A stretch of DNA of 64,000 nt from Sulfurospirillum sp. (GCA_030491005.1 JAKZMJ010000005.1:62001-126000), one strand, 5' to 3'. Numbered from the stretch's first letter, positions 28,485 through 38,045 are shown. The notes: generated by a model from the sequence alone, not told the origin. Translations and numbers: made by a program.

Positions 28485-29168
28485 ATGCGTATAAATAAAA
28501 CAAGTTTGTTATTTTTTATATTTCCTTTTAGTCTTATGGCTTATGAATTAAGCTTTCATAAAACTTTTAACAAAATCTTACTTCCTGATATTTTAAGTAC
28601 AAATATTTCAATTACAATAGAAGGCGAAGAAGAAAATGATATATCAAATAGATTAAATGTATTTAATGAAACAATTATAGATATTGATACTGTAAAAAAA
28701 TCATTGGGCAATTTTAATATAAGACCAAACTATAGATACACTAATAGTAGTCCCAAGATAATAGGCTATATTGGAAAACTAAGTTATCATATTGAATCTA
28801 AAAGTACAAAAAATATTAGTGATTTTATAAATACGATTACAAAATTAAAAGAAAATACAGACACTTCAGTATTGGTTAATGGACTTTCTTGGAAAGTAAA
28901 AACAAATACATACAATAAAAGTATTGATTATTTAAGACTAGAATCAATTAAGTGGATAGGAAAATATAGCTTATATTTATCAAAACAATTACATATAAAC
29001 TGTAAAGTAAAAAAAATAGATATCAATGAAACTAGACCTTTTTCTAATTATTCAAGAAATAATTATTCTGCTTTATCAGTGAAATCTAAATCATTTAGTG
29101 TACCAATTCCCCAAGTAAATGAACAAAAAATTAACTTGAATACAAATTTTATATTGGAATGTAAATGA
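28485..29168 (+). CDS. SIMPL (DUF541)-like exported protein
   Basis: 227 aa. Residues 1-20 (NKTSLLFFIFPFSLMAYELS) look like a signal peptide cut near SLMA. The mature part resembles SIMPL/DUF541 proteins: an alternating strand-helix layout with ISITIEGEEEN, a long helix with VFNETIIDIDTVKKSL and a C-terminal strand with [12 protein letters not shown]. The role of this periplasmic family is poorly known. It starts 2 bases after hisF and overlaps the next gene. Confidence 0.65.
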   Translation: MRINKTSLLFFIFPFSLMAYELSFHKTFNKILLPDILSTNISITIEGEEENDISNRLNVFNETIIDIDTVKKSLGNFNIRPNYRYTNSSPKIIGYIGKLSYHIESKSTKNISDFINTITKLKENTDTSVLVNGLSWKVKTNTYNKSIDYLRLESIKWIGKYSLYLSKQLHINCKVKKIDINETRPFSNYSRNNYSALSVKSKSFSVPIPQVNEQKINLNTNFILECK

Positions 29169-29728
29169 TTGTTTGTGCAGGAAAAAAAGAATCTTTTAAT
29201 TTTGCTCAAACTATTGGTATAGGGCTTATAAAATCAGCTATTAATATGACTAGAATATGTTTATTTGATAAGCCAGATTTTATTTTATTTGTTGGTACTG
29301 CTGGTTCTTATGGCAAATATAAAATATTTGATATAGTAGAATCAAGAAGATCTGCAAATTTAGAATTGTCTTTTTTAAATGGAGATTCATATACTCCCTT
29401 AGATAATGTTTTAGAATCAGAAAATAAGATGACAAAAAATGATACTATTGTAAATAGTTCAAATTATATTTCAACAAATTTTCTATTGAGTAAAGAGTTT
29501 ACTTCTTATGGAATGGATATTGAAAATATGGAATATTTTTCTATTATGCAAGTTGCAAAAGAGTTTGAAATACCAGTTGCTGGTATTTTTATTATAAGTA
29601 ATTATACCAATAAAACTGCACATGAAGATTTTATATTAAATCATTCAAAATGTATGGAATTATTAACAAAGTATTTGGAAAAGAATAATATTATTAAAGA
29701 TGTTTCACGTGAAACTAAGCTTGAATAA
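29165..29728 (+). CDS. Nucleoside phosphorylase-like protein (PNP/MTAN superfamily)
   Basis: 187 aa, shorter than typical family members (about 230). The phosphate-loop region [17 protein letters not shown] (about 44), [30 protein letters not shown] (about 118, with the Met-Glu of the ribose site) and the closing helices agree with the purine nucleoside phosphorylase/MTA-SAH nucleosidase fold. Substrate is not predictable by eye. The ATG overlaps the SIMPL gene's stop. Confidence 0.72.
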   Translation: MIVCAGKKESFNFAQTIGIGLIKSAINMTRICLFDKPDFILFVGTAGSYGKYKIFDIVESRRSANLELSFLNGDSYTPLDNVLESENKMTKNDTIVNSSNYISTNFLLSKEFTSYGMDIENMEYFSIMQVAKEFEIPVAGIFIISNYTNKTAHEDFILNHSKCMELLTKYLEKNNIIKDVSRETKLE

Positions 29729-29781
29729 AATACTTCTACTTTACACAAAATAAAATAAAACTAAAAAAGGAAAGAAAGATT

Positions 29782-30846
29782 TTGCAATCAATATACGACT
29801 ATACCTTAGAAGAGTTACAAGAAATAATTCAACCATCTTTTAGGGCAGGGCAGATATACAACTGGATATATAAGAAATATAGCTCTTCTTATGAAGATAT
29901 GAAAAATATTCCAAATGAATTAAAAAATAAATTACAAAATGAATACAAAATTGATATATTAAAAATCGTAAAAAAAGAAAAAAGTATTGATGGAAGTATT
30001 AAATATCTCTTTTCTTTACATGATGGACATACTATAGAATCCGTTCTTCTTTTGATGAAAAAAAAGAAAATATCAGAAGAAGGAATAATACAAAGAAGTG
30101 AACAATATACAGTTTGTATTTCCTCGCAAGTAGGCTGTAAAGTAGGCTGTACTTTTTGTCTAACAGCAAAAGGTGGATTTGTTCGTAATTTAAGTGCAGG
30201 GGAGATAGTAAATCAAATAGTACAAATTAAAAAAGACAATGATATTGCAGAAGACAAGTCATTAAATATAGTTTATATGGGTATGGGTGAACCTTTGGAT
30301 AATTATAACAATTTTGTGCAATCTGTGAAGATTTTTTCCCAAGAAGAAGGACTAAGTATAAATAGAAAGAGACAAACAGTTTCAACCTCAGGAATTTCTT
30401 CTAAAATAAAAAAGCTTGGACTTGAAAACTTAGGCATACAATTAGCCATATCTTTACATGCAGTTGATGATAAATTAAGAACTGAATTAATACCTATGAA
30501 TAAAGCTTATAATATTCAGTCAATTATAGATGCTGTAAAAGCATTTCCCATTGATACTAGAAAAAAAGTGATGTTTGAGTATTTAGTTATTAAAGATATA
30601 AATGATGACTTATTATCTGCTAAAAAACTAATCTCTTTATTAAATGGAATTAAAGCAAAAGTAAATTTAATATATTTTAATCCATATGCTGGAACTACCT
30701 ATAAAAGACCCCAAAGTAAGGATATGTTAGTATTCCAAGAATATTTAAAATCTAAGGGTTTATTTTGTAGTATAAGAGAATCAAAAGGTCTTGATATCTC
30801 AGCTGCCTGTGGACAATTAAAAGAAAAAGAAAATACAGATACTTAA
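29782..30846 (+). CDS. rlmN: 23S rRNA (adenine2503-C2)/tRNA methyltransferase RlmN
   Basis: 354-aa radical SAM enzyme. The cluster motif CKVGCTFC (about 115-122) is followed by [28 protein letters not shown] and the C-terminal SAACGQL with the methyl-carrying Cys are present. Its start is TTG at 29782 with AAAGGAAAG upstream; the first true ATG would remove the N-terminal domain. Confidence 0.95.
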   Translation: MQSIYDYTLEELQEIIQPSFRAGQIYNWIYKKYSSSYEDMKNIPNELKNKLQNEYKIDILKIVKKEKSIDGSIKYLFSLHDGHTIESVLLLMKKKKISEEGIIQRSEQYTVCISSQVGCKVGCTFCLTAKGGFVRNLSAGEIVNQIVQIKKDNDIAEDKSLNIVYMGMGEPLDNYNNFVQSVKIFSQEEGLSINRKRQTVSTSGISSKIKKLGLENLGIQLAISLHAVDDKLRTELIPMNKAYNIQSIIDAVKAFPIDTRKKVMFEYLVIKDINDDLLSAKKLISLLNGIKAKVNLIYFNPYAGTTYKRPQSKDMLVFQEYLKSKGLFCSIRESKGLDISAACGQLKEKENTDT

Positions 30847-30912
30847 GTTTATATAAAAACTGTACTAAATTAAGACCTGTGTATTAATAATGTTTAAGAA
30901 GAAGGAAAATAA

Positions 30913-32313
30913 ATGACAATTACAAGATTTGCACCAAGTCCAACAGGATATCTACATATAGGTGGATTAAGAACAGCCTTATATTGCTACTTATGGGCAA
31001 GAAAGAATAATGGAGAATTTAAGTTAAGAATAGAAGATACAGATACCCAAAGAAACAATGAAGAAGCTATGAAAGCTATTCTTAATGCTTTTGATTGGCT
31101 TGGTTTAGCTTATGATGGGCAAGTAGAATATCAGTCTAAAAGATTAGATATATATAAAAAATATATACAGCAATTATTAGATGAGGGTAAAGCATATTAT
31201 TGTTATATGAGTAAAGATGAATTAGATTCTTTAAGACAAGAACAAATGAATAATAAACAAACACCAAGATATGACGGAAGATATAGAGATTTTAAAGGTT
31301 CAATTCCTAAAGATATCGAAGCAGTTGTTAGAATAAAAGCTCCCTTGAAAGGTGATATAATAGTTGATGATGGTATAAAACAAGCAGTAAAGTTTTCTTA
31401 TTCACAAATTGATGATTTTATCATTGCACGAAGTAATGGTATGCCTACATACAATTTTGTGGTTACCATAGATGATTACCTAATGAATATTAGCGATGTA
31501 ATAAGAGGAGATGACCACTTAATTAATACACCAAAACAAATGGTAATTTATCAAGCATTGGGTTTTGATATTCCAAAATTCTTTCATGTTCCTATGATAA
31601 ATAATCCACAAGGTAAAAAACTATCAAAAAGAGATGGTGCTTTAGATGTTATGGAATATAAAAAACAAGGCTATTTACCCCATGCACTTTTGAACTTTTT
31701 AGTTAGACTTGGTTGGTCAAATAAAGATCAAGAAATATTTTCTATGGAAGAGATGTTAGATTTATTTGATCCTTCTGATATTAACAAATCAGCATCTATA
31801 TATAATGAATCTAAATTATTATGGTTAAATGCCCACTATATAAAAAATATGTCAAATGATGACTTAGTAAAAGAGTTAGAATATTTTGATTGCTTTTTGT
31901 GTGATAATGATAAGAAAGATTTGATTTTAGATTTATGTAAACAAAGAGTTCAAACCTTGGTTGAATTAAAGCATAGTATTAATTTACTAATAAATAAGCC
32001 AAGTTCTTATGAGCAAAAAGGTGTTAAGAAGTTTATAAAAGATAATACTATTATATTTTTAAACAAATATTTACAACTTTTAGAAAAAGAAAAAAATATT
32101 TTACTTTCTTCAAATGATTTTGAAAGTATAACTCAAGGATTTATCAAAGAAGAAGAATTAAAATTTCCACAATTCTTTCAGCCAATTAGACTAGCATTAA
32201 CAGGACAGACACAAGCTCCATCAGTTTATGATATTATGCAGATTTTAGGATATGATGAAGTATATACTAGAATTAACAAAGCTGTACAGTGTACTTTTAA
32301 TACTTCTTTGTAA
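30913..32313 (+). CDS. gltX: Glutamate-tRNA ligase
   Basis: 466-aa class Ib synthetase. FAPSPTGYLHIGGLRTALYCYL holds the HIGH-like motif (residues 6-18) and KKLSKRDGA (about 236) the KMSKS equivalent. Members of this phylum often have two GltX proteins, one charging tRNA(Glu) and one mainly tRNA(Gln) for GatCAB; which one this is cannot be told from the window. AAGGA precedes the ATG. Confidence 0.95.
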   Translation: MTITRFAPSPTGYLHIGGLRTALYCYLWARKNNGEFKLRIEDTDTQRNNEEAMKAILNAFDWLGLAYDGQVEYQSKRLDIYKKYIQQLLDEGKAYYCYMSKDELDSLRQEQMNNKQTPRYDGRYRDFKGSIPKDIEAVVRIKAPLKGDIIVDDGIKQAVKFSYSQIDDFIIARSNGMPTYNFVVTIDDYLMNISDVIRGDDHLINTPKQMVIYQALGFDIPKFFHVPMINNPQGKKLSKRDGALDVMEYKKQGYLPHALLNFLVRLGWSNKDQEIFSMEEMLDLFDPSDINKSASIYNESKLLWLNAHYIKNMSNDDLVKELEYFDCFLCDNDKKDLILDLCKQRVQTLVELKHSINLLINKPSSYEQKGVKKFIKDNTIIFLNKYLQLLEKEKNILLSSNDFESITQGFIKEEELKFPQFFQPIRLALTGQTQAPSVYDIMQILGYDEVYTRINKAVQCTFNTSL

Positions 32314-32617
32314 AAAAACTAGAGATTACTACACAAGGATACTCCTCCTTTTTAATAAAAAAAACTTAAAAAGGAAACAAAATCATAAACAAAAACTAAG
32401 TACTTTGCTAAGACAATAGGTGCGATTTTGTTTTAGAAAAAGTTTCCTTATAAGATATGGATAACTTGATGTATCTATATCACAAATACGAAAATATATA
32501 AGATATTATATATGTTTATTTAAAAGTAATACATAATTAAGCTAAAATAAATCCAAAAAAGATTATACTATTATTGTTTACAGGACAGTAAAACATAAAA
32601 ATAGAAAGAAAAAAGCG
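32314..32617. other. Gap between gltX and the restriction locus with alternative hairpins
   Basis: Contains no gene. Three pairing arms are visible. Arm A (32346-32355) pairs perfectly over 10 bp with 32366-32375. That second arm continues as AAACAAAATC (to 32384), which pairs instead with GATTTTGTTT (32424-32433), and AAGGAAAC (32371-32378) pairs with GTTTCCTT (32442-32449). The A-B and B-C hairpins exclude one another, like an attenuator, or A-B is simply the gltX terminator. The remainder up to 32617 is AT-rich and holds a weak TATACT box near 32563. Confidence 0.45.
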
Positions 32618-33205
32618 ATGGAAATAAATCTAAATCAACTAACGGCAATTAGAACAGGCTTAGTTTTATCGCGGCACAAAGCATCTTTACAATTTGTATG
32701 TAAGAAAAGTTATAATCTAATCTCACTTAAATCATTTAATGACAATGGAATATATGACCATTCATTTATAGATATCTTTGAATCAGATGGAAAGATTAAA
32801 GAGGAAAATATTATTAAAAAGGGCGATATTTTAATTAGGCTTAGAGAACCTAATATTGCTATTTATATAGATAAAGATTATGAAGATATGATTGTATCGT
32901 CTTTGGCAGTAATAATAAGGGTAATGGATAATAAAATTAACCCTATATACTTAACACATTATCTAAACTCATCAATGGTAAAGAAACAGCTTTTTAAAGA
33001 TATAACAATAAGTAGTATTCCTATGACAAAAGTTAAAGATATAGAAAATTTACTTATTGATATTCCATCATTAAAAATACAAGAAATATTAGCCAATACA
33101 CAAAAATTAGCAATTCAAGAGATAAGATTATTAGAAAATCTTATCAAAGAAAAAAAACAATTAAATAGAAGCATATTTGAAACAATAGTTAAGGAAACAA
33201 TATAA
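32618..33205 (+). CDS. Half-size type I restriction specificity (HsdS-like) protein
   Basis: 195 aa: a single target-recognition-like domain (about 1-150, with GDILIRLREPNIAIYIDKD and NPIYLTHYLNSS) followed by one helix (about 155-190) of the type that spaces the two domains of HsdS. A complete HsdS, with two such units, is encoded further down the same locus. The protein may act as a homodimeric S subunit or modify the choice of target; both are inference. Its stop overlaps the hsdM start (TAATG). Confidence 0.7.
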   Translation: MEINLNQLTAIRTGLVLSRHKASLQFVCKKSYNLISLKSFNDNGIYDHSFIDIFESDGKIKEENIIKKGDILIRLREPNIAIYIDKDYEDMIVSSLAVIIRVMDNKINPIYLTHYLNSSMVKKQLFKDITISSIPMTKVKDIENLLIDIPSLKIQEILANTQKLAIQEIRLLENLIKEKKQLNRSIFETIVKETI

Positions 33206-34695
33206 TGCAAAAAACAACACAAGAGATAATAAACGCAATAGTATGGAAAGCTTGTGATAGCTTTAGAGGTACAATGGAAAGTAATGACTATAAAGAGTAT
33301 GTACTAACTATGCTATTTGTAAAATATCTATCTGATTTTTATAAAGAAAAAGTGGAAGATTTAAGAGTTAAATATGGAGATAATAAAGATAGAATCACTA
33401 AAAGCCTTCAAAGAGAAAAGTTTATCTTAGATGAAACTTGTACCTTTGAATATATATTAAAATATAAAGAAGCTCCAAATGTAGGTGAAGTTATAAATAA
33501 AGCCTTAGAAAAAATAGAAGAAGACAACAAAGAAAAACTAGAGGGCATTTTTAGAAATGTTGATTTTAATAGTGAAATAAAACTAGGTAAAACAAAAGAG
33601 AGAAACACAATCCTTAAAAATCTACTTGAAGACTTTGCAGATGATAGACTTGATTTAAGACCGTCTATGCTTAGTGGAAATGATGTAATAGGTGATGCTT
33701 ATGAGTATCTTATATCTCATTTTGCTTCAAGTGCAGGTAAATCAGGTGGTGAATTTTACACGCCAAGTGCTGTATCTACACTATTAGCTAAATTAGTTGA
33801 AGCAAAAGAGGGAGATAGAATCTATGACCCTACTTGTGGTTCTGGTTCTTTACTTATAAAAGCTTCTAAAGAAGTAGGAAATCAAAACTTTGCTATTTAT
33901 GGTCAGGAGAAGAATGGTCAAACACAAGCATTAAGTAAAATGAATATGTTTTTACATGAGATAAATGATGCAAAAATTGAGTGGGGAGATACTCTAAGAA
34001 ATCCACTACATAAAGAGCATGACCATATTATGAAGTTTGATATTGTTGTTGCTAACCCTCCTTTTTCGTTGGATAAATGGGGTGCTGATGATTTAAAAGA
34101 AGATATATATAAAAGATTTGAATATGGTCTACCTCCAAAAAGTAAAGGTGATTATGCTTTTATATCTCATATGTTGGCAAGTTTAAATGTAAATGGAACT
34201 ATGGGTGTAGTACTTCCTCATGGGGTACTCTTTCGTGGTGCAAGTGAGGGAAGAATAAGAAAGCAGATAATAGAAGATGACAACTTACTTGATTGTGTTA
34301 TTGGACTTCCTTCAAATTTATTTTTTGGCACTTCTATACCTGCTTGTATTTTGATATTTAAAAAGAAAAGAAATACTACAGATATATTATTCATAGATGC
34401 AAGTAAAGAGTTCGTAAAAGACAAAAATCAAAATAATTTAAGCCAAGATAATATATCTAAGATACTTGAAACATATAAAAAGAAAAGTACAATAGAAAAA
34501 TACTCACATCTAGCAACACTTGAAGAGATAAAAGAAAATGATTTTAATCTAAATATACCACGATATGTAGATACTTTTGAAGAAGAAAAAATAGTTGATA
34601 TTGAATCTACTAAAACTAATATCGCAAATATTGAAAAAGAGTTAATTGAAATTAAATCTAAAATGAGTGGGTATCTTAAAGAGTTGGGGCTTTAA
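33205..34695 (+). CDS. hsdM: Type I restriction-modification DNA methyltransferase subunit HsdM
   Basis: 496 aa. N-terminal helical HsdM domain (about 1-150) then the methylase with SAM motif DPTCGSGSLLIKA (about 210) and catalytic NPPF (about 289), marking an N6-adenine methyltransferase. SAGKSGGEFYTPSAV before motif I is typical of the type I/HsdM family. Full length and open, so methylation may still work although hsdR downstream is broken. Confidence 0.95.
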   Translation: MQKTTQEIINAIVWKACDSFRGTMESNDYKEYVLTMLFVKYLSDFYKEKVEDLRVKYGDNKDRITKSLQREKFILDETCTFEYILKYKEAPNVGEVINKALEKIEEDNKEKLEGIFRNVDFNSEIKLGKTKERNTILKNLLEDFADDRLDLRPSMLSGNDVIGDAYEYLISHFASSAGKSGGEFYTPSAVSTLLAKLVEAKEGDRIYDPTCGSGSLLIKASKEVGNQNFAIYGQEKNGQTQALSKMNMFLHEINDAKIEWGDTLRNPLHKEHDHIMKFDIVVANPPFSLDKWGADDLKEDIYKRFEYGLPPKSKGDYAFISHMLASLNVNGTMGVVLPHGVLFRGASEGRIRKQIIEDDNLLDCVIGLPSNLFFGTSIPACILIFKKKRNTTDILFIDASKEFVKDKNQNNLSQDNISKILETYKKKSTIEKYSHLATLEEIKENDFNLNIPRYVDTFEEEKIVDIESTKTNIANIEKELIEIKSKMSGYLKELGL

Positions 34696-34696
34696 A

Positions 34697-35130
34697 ATGA
34701 ATGATAAAATAGATAATATTGATAAATGGAATGAAGTTAAAAAGCAAACAGAAAAGAATAGAAGAAAACTAAGTATAAAAGAAAGAGAAATATTTTGGAT
34801 AAAGATAGGACAAAATATTGGAGATGAAGAGTATGGAAAGGATAAAAATTTTGCTAGACCTGTAATAGTAATAAATCAACTTACAAATGGTTTATTTATA
34901 CAAGTACTATTAAAAATAATGACTACTTTCACTCATTTGAATATAACAATAAACAAAATGGTATAACAAATAATTCAGCTATGATATTGCAATTAAAAGC
35001 ATTTAGCATTAAAAGAGTTATGAATAAAGCAGGTGTTGTAAATAAAAATGATTTTGAATTAATAGTTGAAAAGTTACAAAATATAGTTAGCCCCACTTTA
35101 AAAGTGGGTGTGCCCAAAGGCGAATTATGA
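34697..35130 (+). pseudogene. PemK/MazF-like toxin gene, frameshifted
   Basis: ATG 34697 opens a frame giving RREIFWIKIGQNIGDEEYGKD-like sequence (IKIGQNIGDEEYGKDKNFAR), LTNGLFIQVLL, then junk to 34966. The next frame carries on from about 34913 with KNNDYFHSFEYN, NSAMILQLKAFSIKRVM and a stop at 35130. Together these match a PemK/MazF-like protein of the QNIGDE subgroup, but with a frameshift and a few residues missing near the conserved PLT strand. So a small deletion inactivated it. No antitoxin gene is beside it. The frame's last residues are translated from a hairpin repeat. Confidence 0.7.
35092..35115 (+). repeat. REP-like hairpin 1 at the end of the toxin pseudogene
   Basis: CCCACTT (35092-35098) pairs with AAGTGGG (35102-35108) and is followed by TGTGCCCAAAGG. 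The layout, stem then a CCC-RAAGG tail, recurs at 35170 and resembles the REP palindromes near the transposase at 36390. Confidence 0.5.
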
Positions 35131-35169
35131 TTTATTATACCATAATGAAATTTAAAAGTAAAGATTTTT

Positions 35170-35200
35170 GCTCTTCAAAAAAGAAGAGCGATCCCGAAGG
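35170..35200 (+). repeat. REP-like hairpin 2 before hsdS
   Basis: GCTCTTC (35170-35176) pairs with GAAGAGC (35183-35189) around six As and is followed by GATCCCGAAGG. Tail similar to hairpin 1; stem sequence differs. A terminator role is unlikely because no T-run follows. Confidence 0.5.
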
Positions 35201-35256
35201 AAATTGTAAAACCATTATAACTGAAAATGAAATGAATAACAAATCTTTAAATTTTA

Positions 35257-36393
35257 ATGGTGAAGGTGATGAATAGTCAAGTAGTAGCTAAAGGGTATAA
35301 ACAAACTAAGGTTGGGGTTATTCCTGAGGATTGGGATGTTGTGAAGTTAGGAAAAATTTTAACGATAGGTAGTGGAAAAGATTATAAACATTTAAAAAAT
35401 GGAGATATTCCAGTTTATGGAACAGGTGGCTATATGTTATCTGTAAATAAATTTCTTTTTGATGGAGAAAGTCTATGTATCGGTAGAAAAGGTACAATTG
35501 ATAAACCTATGCTTTTAAATGGTAAATTTTGGACTGTAGATACTTTGTTCTATACTCATTCATATATCAACTCAATTCCTAAATTTTTATATTCATCTTT
35601 TTTAAGAATTAATTGGAAAAAATACAATGAAGCTTCTGGTGTTCCAAGTCTTTCAAAAAGTACAATTGAAACAATTACTATTTCATTACCTCCACTAAAT
35701 GAACAAGAAAAAATAGCTAATATTTTAATAACTTGGGATGATGCTATTTCAAAACAAACTGAATTAATAAAAGCTAAAGAGGAACTAAAAAAAGGATTGA
35801 TGCAGAAGCTTTTGAGTGGAGAGGTTCGGTTTGGTAGGTTTTTTGATGAGTGGGAAATTAAAAAAGTTAATGACTTATTCGTAATCACAAGAGGTTCTGT
35901 TTTGGCAGTTACAAATATGAAAGATATAGCAACAGATGAATATAAATATTCAGTATTTTCTTCTCAAACAAAAAATAATGGCGTAACTGGTTATTATAAT
36001 AAATACTTATTTGAAAATTGTATTACTTGGACTACCGATGGTGCAAATGCTGGTGATGTCAATCTTAGAGAAGGTAAATTCTACTGTACAAATGTATGTG
36101 GAGTGCTAAAAAGTAATAATGGCTATGCTAATAAATGTATAGCTTATATATTAAATTTAGTCACTAGAAAATATGTTTCTTATGTGGGTAATCCAAAATT
36201 AATGAATAATACAATGGGTATTATTAAAATAAAAATACCAAAATCATTAGAAGAACAACAAAAAATAGCAGAAGTTCTAAACAATGCAGATAAAGAGATA
36301 GATTTACTTAAAAATGAACTTGAAGAGTTGAAAGAGCAAAAAAAAGGACTTATGCAGAAGCTACTTACAGGGATAGTGAGGGTTAAAGTATGA
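35257..36393 (+). CDS. hsdS: Type I restriction enzyme specificity subunit HsdS
   Basis: 378 aa with the two-repeat HsdS plan. Target-recognition domain 1 runs from about residue 20 (VGVIPEDWDVVKLGKILTI) and ends in a conserved helix (LNEQEKIANILITWDDAISKQ, about 148). Domain 2 starts at about 205 (DEWEIKKVNDLFVITRG) and ends in the second helix (EEQQKIAEVLNNADKEIDLL). The two half-domains differ, so a bipartite asymmetric target is expected. ATG 35257 or ATG 35269 may be the start; neither has a good ribosome site. The stop overlaps the following transposase frame. Confidence 0.9.
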   Translation: MVKVMNSQVVAKGYKQTKVGVIPEDWDVVKLGKILTIGSGKDYKHLKNGDIPVYGTGGYMLSVNKFLFDGESLCIGRKGTIDKPMLLNGKFWTVDTLFYTHSYINSIPKFLYSSFLRINWKKYNEASGVPSLSKSTIETITISLPPLNEQEKIANILITWDDAISKQTELIKAKEELKKGLMQKLLSGEVRFGRFFDEWEIKKVNDLFVITRGSVLAVTNMKDIATDEYKYSVFSSQTKNNGVTGYYNKYLFENCITWTTDGANAGDVNLREGKFYCTNVCGVLKSNNGYANKCIAYILNLVTRKYVSYVGNPKLMNNTMGIIKIKIPKSLEEQQKIAEVLNNADKEIDLLKNELEELKEQKKGLMQKLLTGIVRVKV

Positions 36394-36983
36394 ATATAAA
36401 CGGGGGTGCGACTTCAGTCGAACAAAATAATAATAAGAAATTACTAATAAATACGACTAAAGTCATATCCCCTAGAGTTAATTTACCTCATATTGATATG
36501 ATTGGTTATTATCAATTTGTTACATTTAGAACTTTTGATAGCCTTGATGATTATATTTTAAAAATATCAGATGAAAAAATGTCTACAAAACTAAAACAAT
36601 ATAAAATTGATAATTATCTTGATACATCATCAAAAGGGTGCTATTTAAATAAGGAAATATTAGAGTATTTGAATCAATTCTTTTTATCAAGAGATAAAAT
36701 ATTATATGAGTTAGTTTGTTTTTCAATAATGCCAAATCATATTCACATATTATTTAAACAAAATGGTGATTTAAGTAAAACAATGCAACAAATAAAAGGT
36801 GGAACATCCTTTGAAATCAATAAAATACTAGATAAAAAAGGTAGGTTTTGGGAAAAAGGCTATTTTGATAAAATTATCAGAGATGAAAAGCATTTTATAA
36901 CTATTTATGAATATATAAAAAACAATCCTTTAAAAGCAAATTTAAAAGATTTTGAAAGTAGATTTTATGGTATTTATGAGTAG
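36390..36983 (+). CDS. REP-associated tyrosine transposase (RAYT, IS200-like Y1 family)
   Basis: 197 aa. ICFSIMPNHIHILF-like core (CFSIMPNHIHILFKQ, about 111) holds the HUH pair, and the region RFWEKGYFDKIIRD (about 150) plus the following helix holds the Y1 family's catalytic Tyr area. The first about 28 residues are translated from two REP palindromes (36409-36420 and 36452-36467), so the real start may be ATG 36498 or the N-terminus has been extended by REP sequence. A third REP follows the stop. The gene sits between hsdS and the RhuM genes and could be a single-copy domesticated RAYT. Confidence 0.82.
   Translation: MNINGGATSVEQNNNKKLLINTTKVISPRVNLPHIDMIGYYQFVTFRTFDSLDDYILKISDEKMSTKLKQYKIDNYLDTSSKGCYLNKEILEYLNQFFLSRDKILYELVCFSIMPNHIHILFKQNGDLSKTMQQIKGGTSFEINKILDKKGRFWEKGYFDKIIRDEKHFITIYEYIKNNPLKANLKDFESRFYGIYE
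36402..36420 (-). repeat. REP palindrome a (inverted orientation)
   Basis: GGGGGTG then CGACTTCAGTCG (36409-36420). Read on the minus strand it is CGACTGAAGTCG followed by CACCCCC, the mirror of the copy at 36994. It lies inside the annotated start of the transposase. Confidence 0.65.
36452..36472 (+). repeat. REP palindrome b (degenerate)
   Basis: TACGACTAAAGTCATATCCCC: same stem and CCCC tail as copy c with two stem mismatches. Together with copy a it forms an inverted pair like a REPIN. Confidence 0.65.
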
Positions 36984-36993
36984 CTATTATACA

Positions 36994-37015
36994 ATACGAC
37001 TGAAGTCGTATCCCC
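36994..37015 (+). repeat. REP palindrome c (perfect)
   Basis: ATACGACT, GA, AGTCGTAT (36994-37011): 8-bp perfect arms with a 2-base centre, followed by CCCC. Lies 11 bases after the transposase stop. Confidence 0.7.
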
Positions 37016-37055
37016 AAATTAATGAATACAATAGCTTTATATTTAGGGTTAAGGT

Positions 37056-38045
37056 ATGAACAACACAAACATAATAATCTATCAAACCCAAGATGGACAA
37101 ACAAAAATCGAAACAAAGCTAGAGAATGAAACAGTTTGGTTGACTATTGAACAAATGAGTGAACTTTTTCAAAAATCTCGTTCTACTATTAATGAACATA
37201 TTTTAAATATATACAAAGAAGAAGAGCTTAAAAAAGATGACAGTTTAAGAAAAATCGGAATTTCCGATTTTTCTACTAAACCAACAAATCACTATAATCT
37301 TGATGTTATCATCTCCGTAGGATATAGAGTAAAATCACTCCAAGGTACGAAGTTTAGACAGTGGGCAACTGCTAGACTAAATGAATACATAGTAAAAGGT
37401 TTTACTATGAATGATGAGTTACTTAAAAATGTAAGTGGTGGTAACTATTTTAAAGAGTTATTGGCTCGAATAAGAGATATACGAAGTAGTGAAAAAGTAT
37501 TTTATAGGATGGTGCTAGATATATATGCTACAAGCATAGACTATAATCCCAAATCTGATACATCAGTCTTGTTTTTTAAAACCATACAAAATAAAATGCA
37601 CTGGGCAACACATGGACATACTGCATCTGAACTTATTTATCAAAGAGTAGATAGTCAAAAAACAAATATGGGACTTACTGTGTTTAAAGGTATTTATCCC
37701 ACAAAAGAAGAGGTTCAAATAGCAAAAAATTATTTAGATGAAAATGAATTAAATATTTTAAATAGAATGGTGATGGCTTATTTAGAGCTTGCTGAACTTC
37801 AAGCTTTGAATCTAACACCTATGTATATGAAGGATTGGATTGATAGACTTGATGATTTTTTAAAAATGACTGGTAAAGATATTTTAACAAAAGCAGGAAT
37901 TGTATCACACGAAAAAGCGATACAAAAAGCTAAAGATGAATATGATTTATATAAGTTAACTATTAAAGATGAGCTATCATTTGTAGAAAAAGACTTTATT
38001 AATCAATTATCACAAGCCACTAAAAAAGTAGAGGTTAAACTATGA
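37056..38045 (+). CDS. RhuM family protein 1
   Basis: 329 aa. N-terminal winged-helix-like part (ETVWLTIEQMSELFQKSRSTINEHI, about 28-52), then VIISVGYRVKSLQGTKFRQWA (about 90) and a long helical C-terminal region, all typical of RhuM proteins, originally named from a Salmonella pathogenicity island. Function is not established; RhuM genes are often found beside type I restriction systems. Followed by a second family member whose start overlaps this stop. Confidence 0.85.
   Translation: MNNTNIIIYQTQDGQTKIETKLENETVWLTIEQMSELFQKSRSTINEHILNIYKEEELKKDDSLRKIGISDFSTKPTNHYNLDVIISVGYRVKSLQGTKFRQWATARLNEYIVKGFTMNDELLKNVSGGNYFKELLARIRDIRSSEKVFYRMVLDIYATSIDYNPKSDTSVLFFKTIQNKMHWATHGHTASELIYQRVDSQKTNMGLTVFKGIYPTKEEVQIAKNYLDENELNILNRMVMAYLELAELQALNLTPMYMKDWIDRLDDFLKMTGKDILTKAGIVSHEKAIQKAKDEYDLYKLTIKDELSFVEKDFINQLSQATKKVEVKL

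Noticed and set aside
35170-35189. Hairpin GCTCTTC/GAAGAGC as a transcription terminator
   Set aside because: No T-run follows and its tail matches the neighbouring REP-like hairpin instead.
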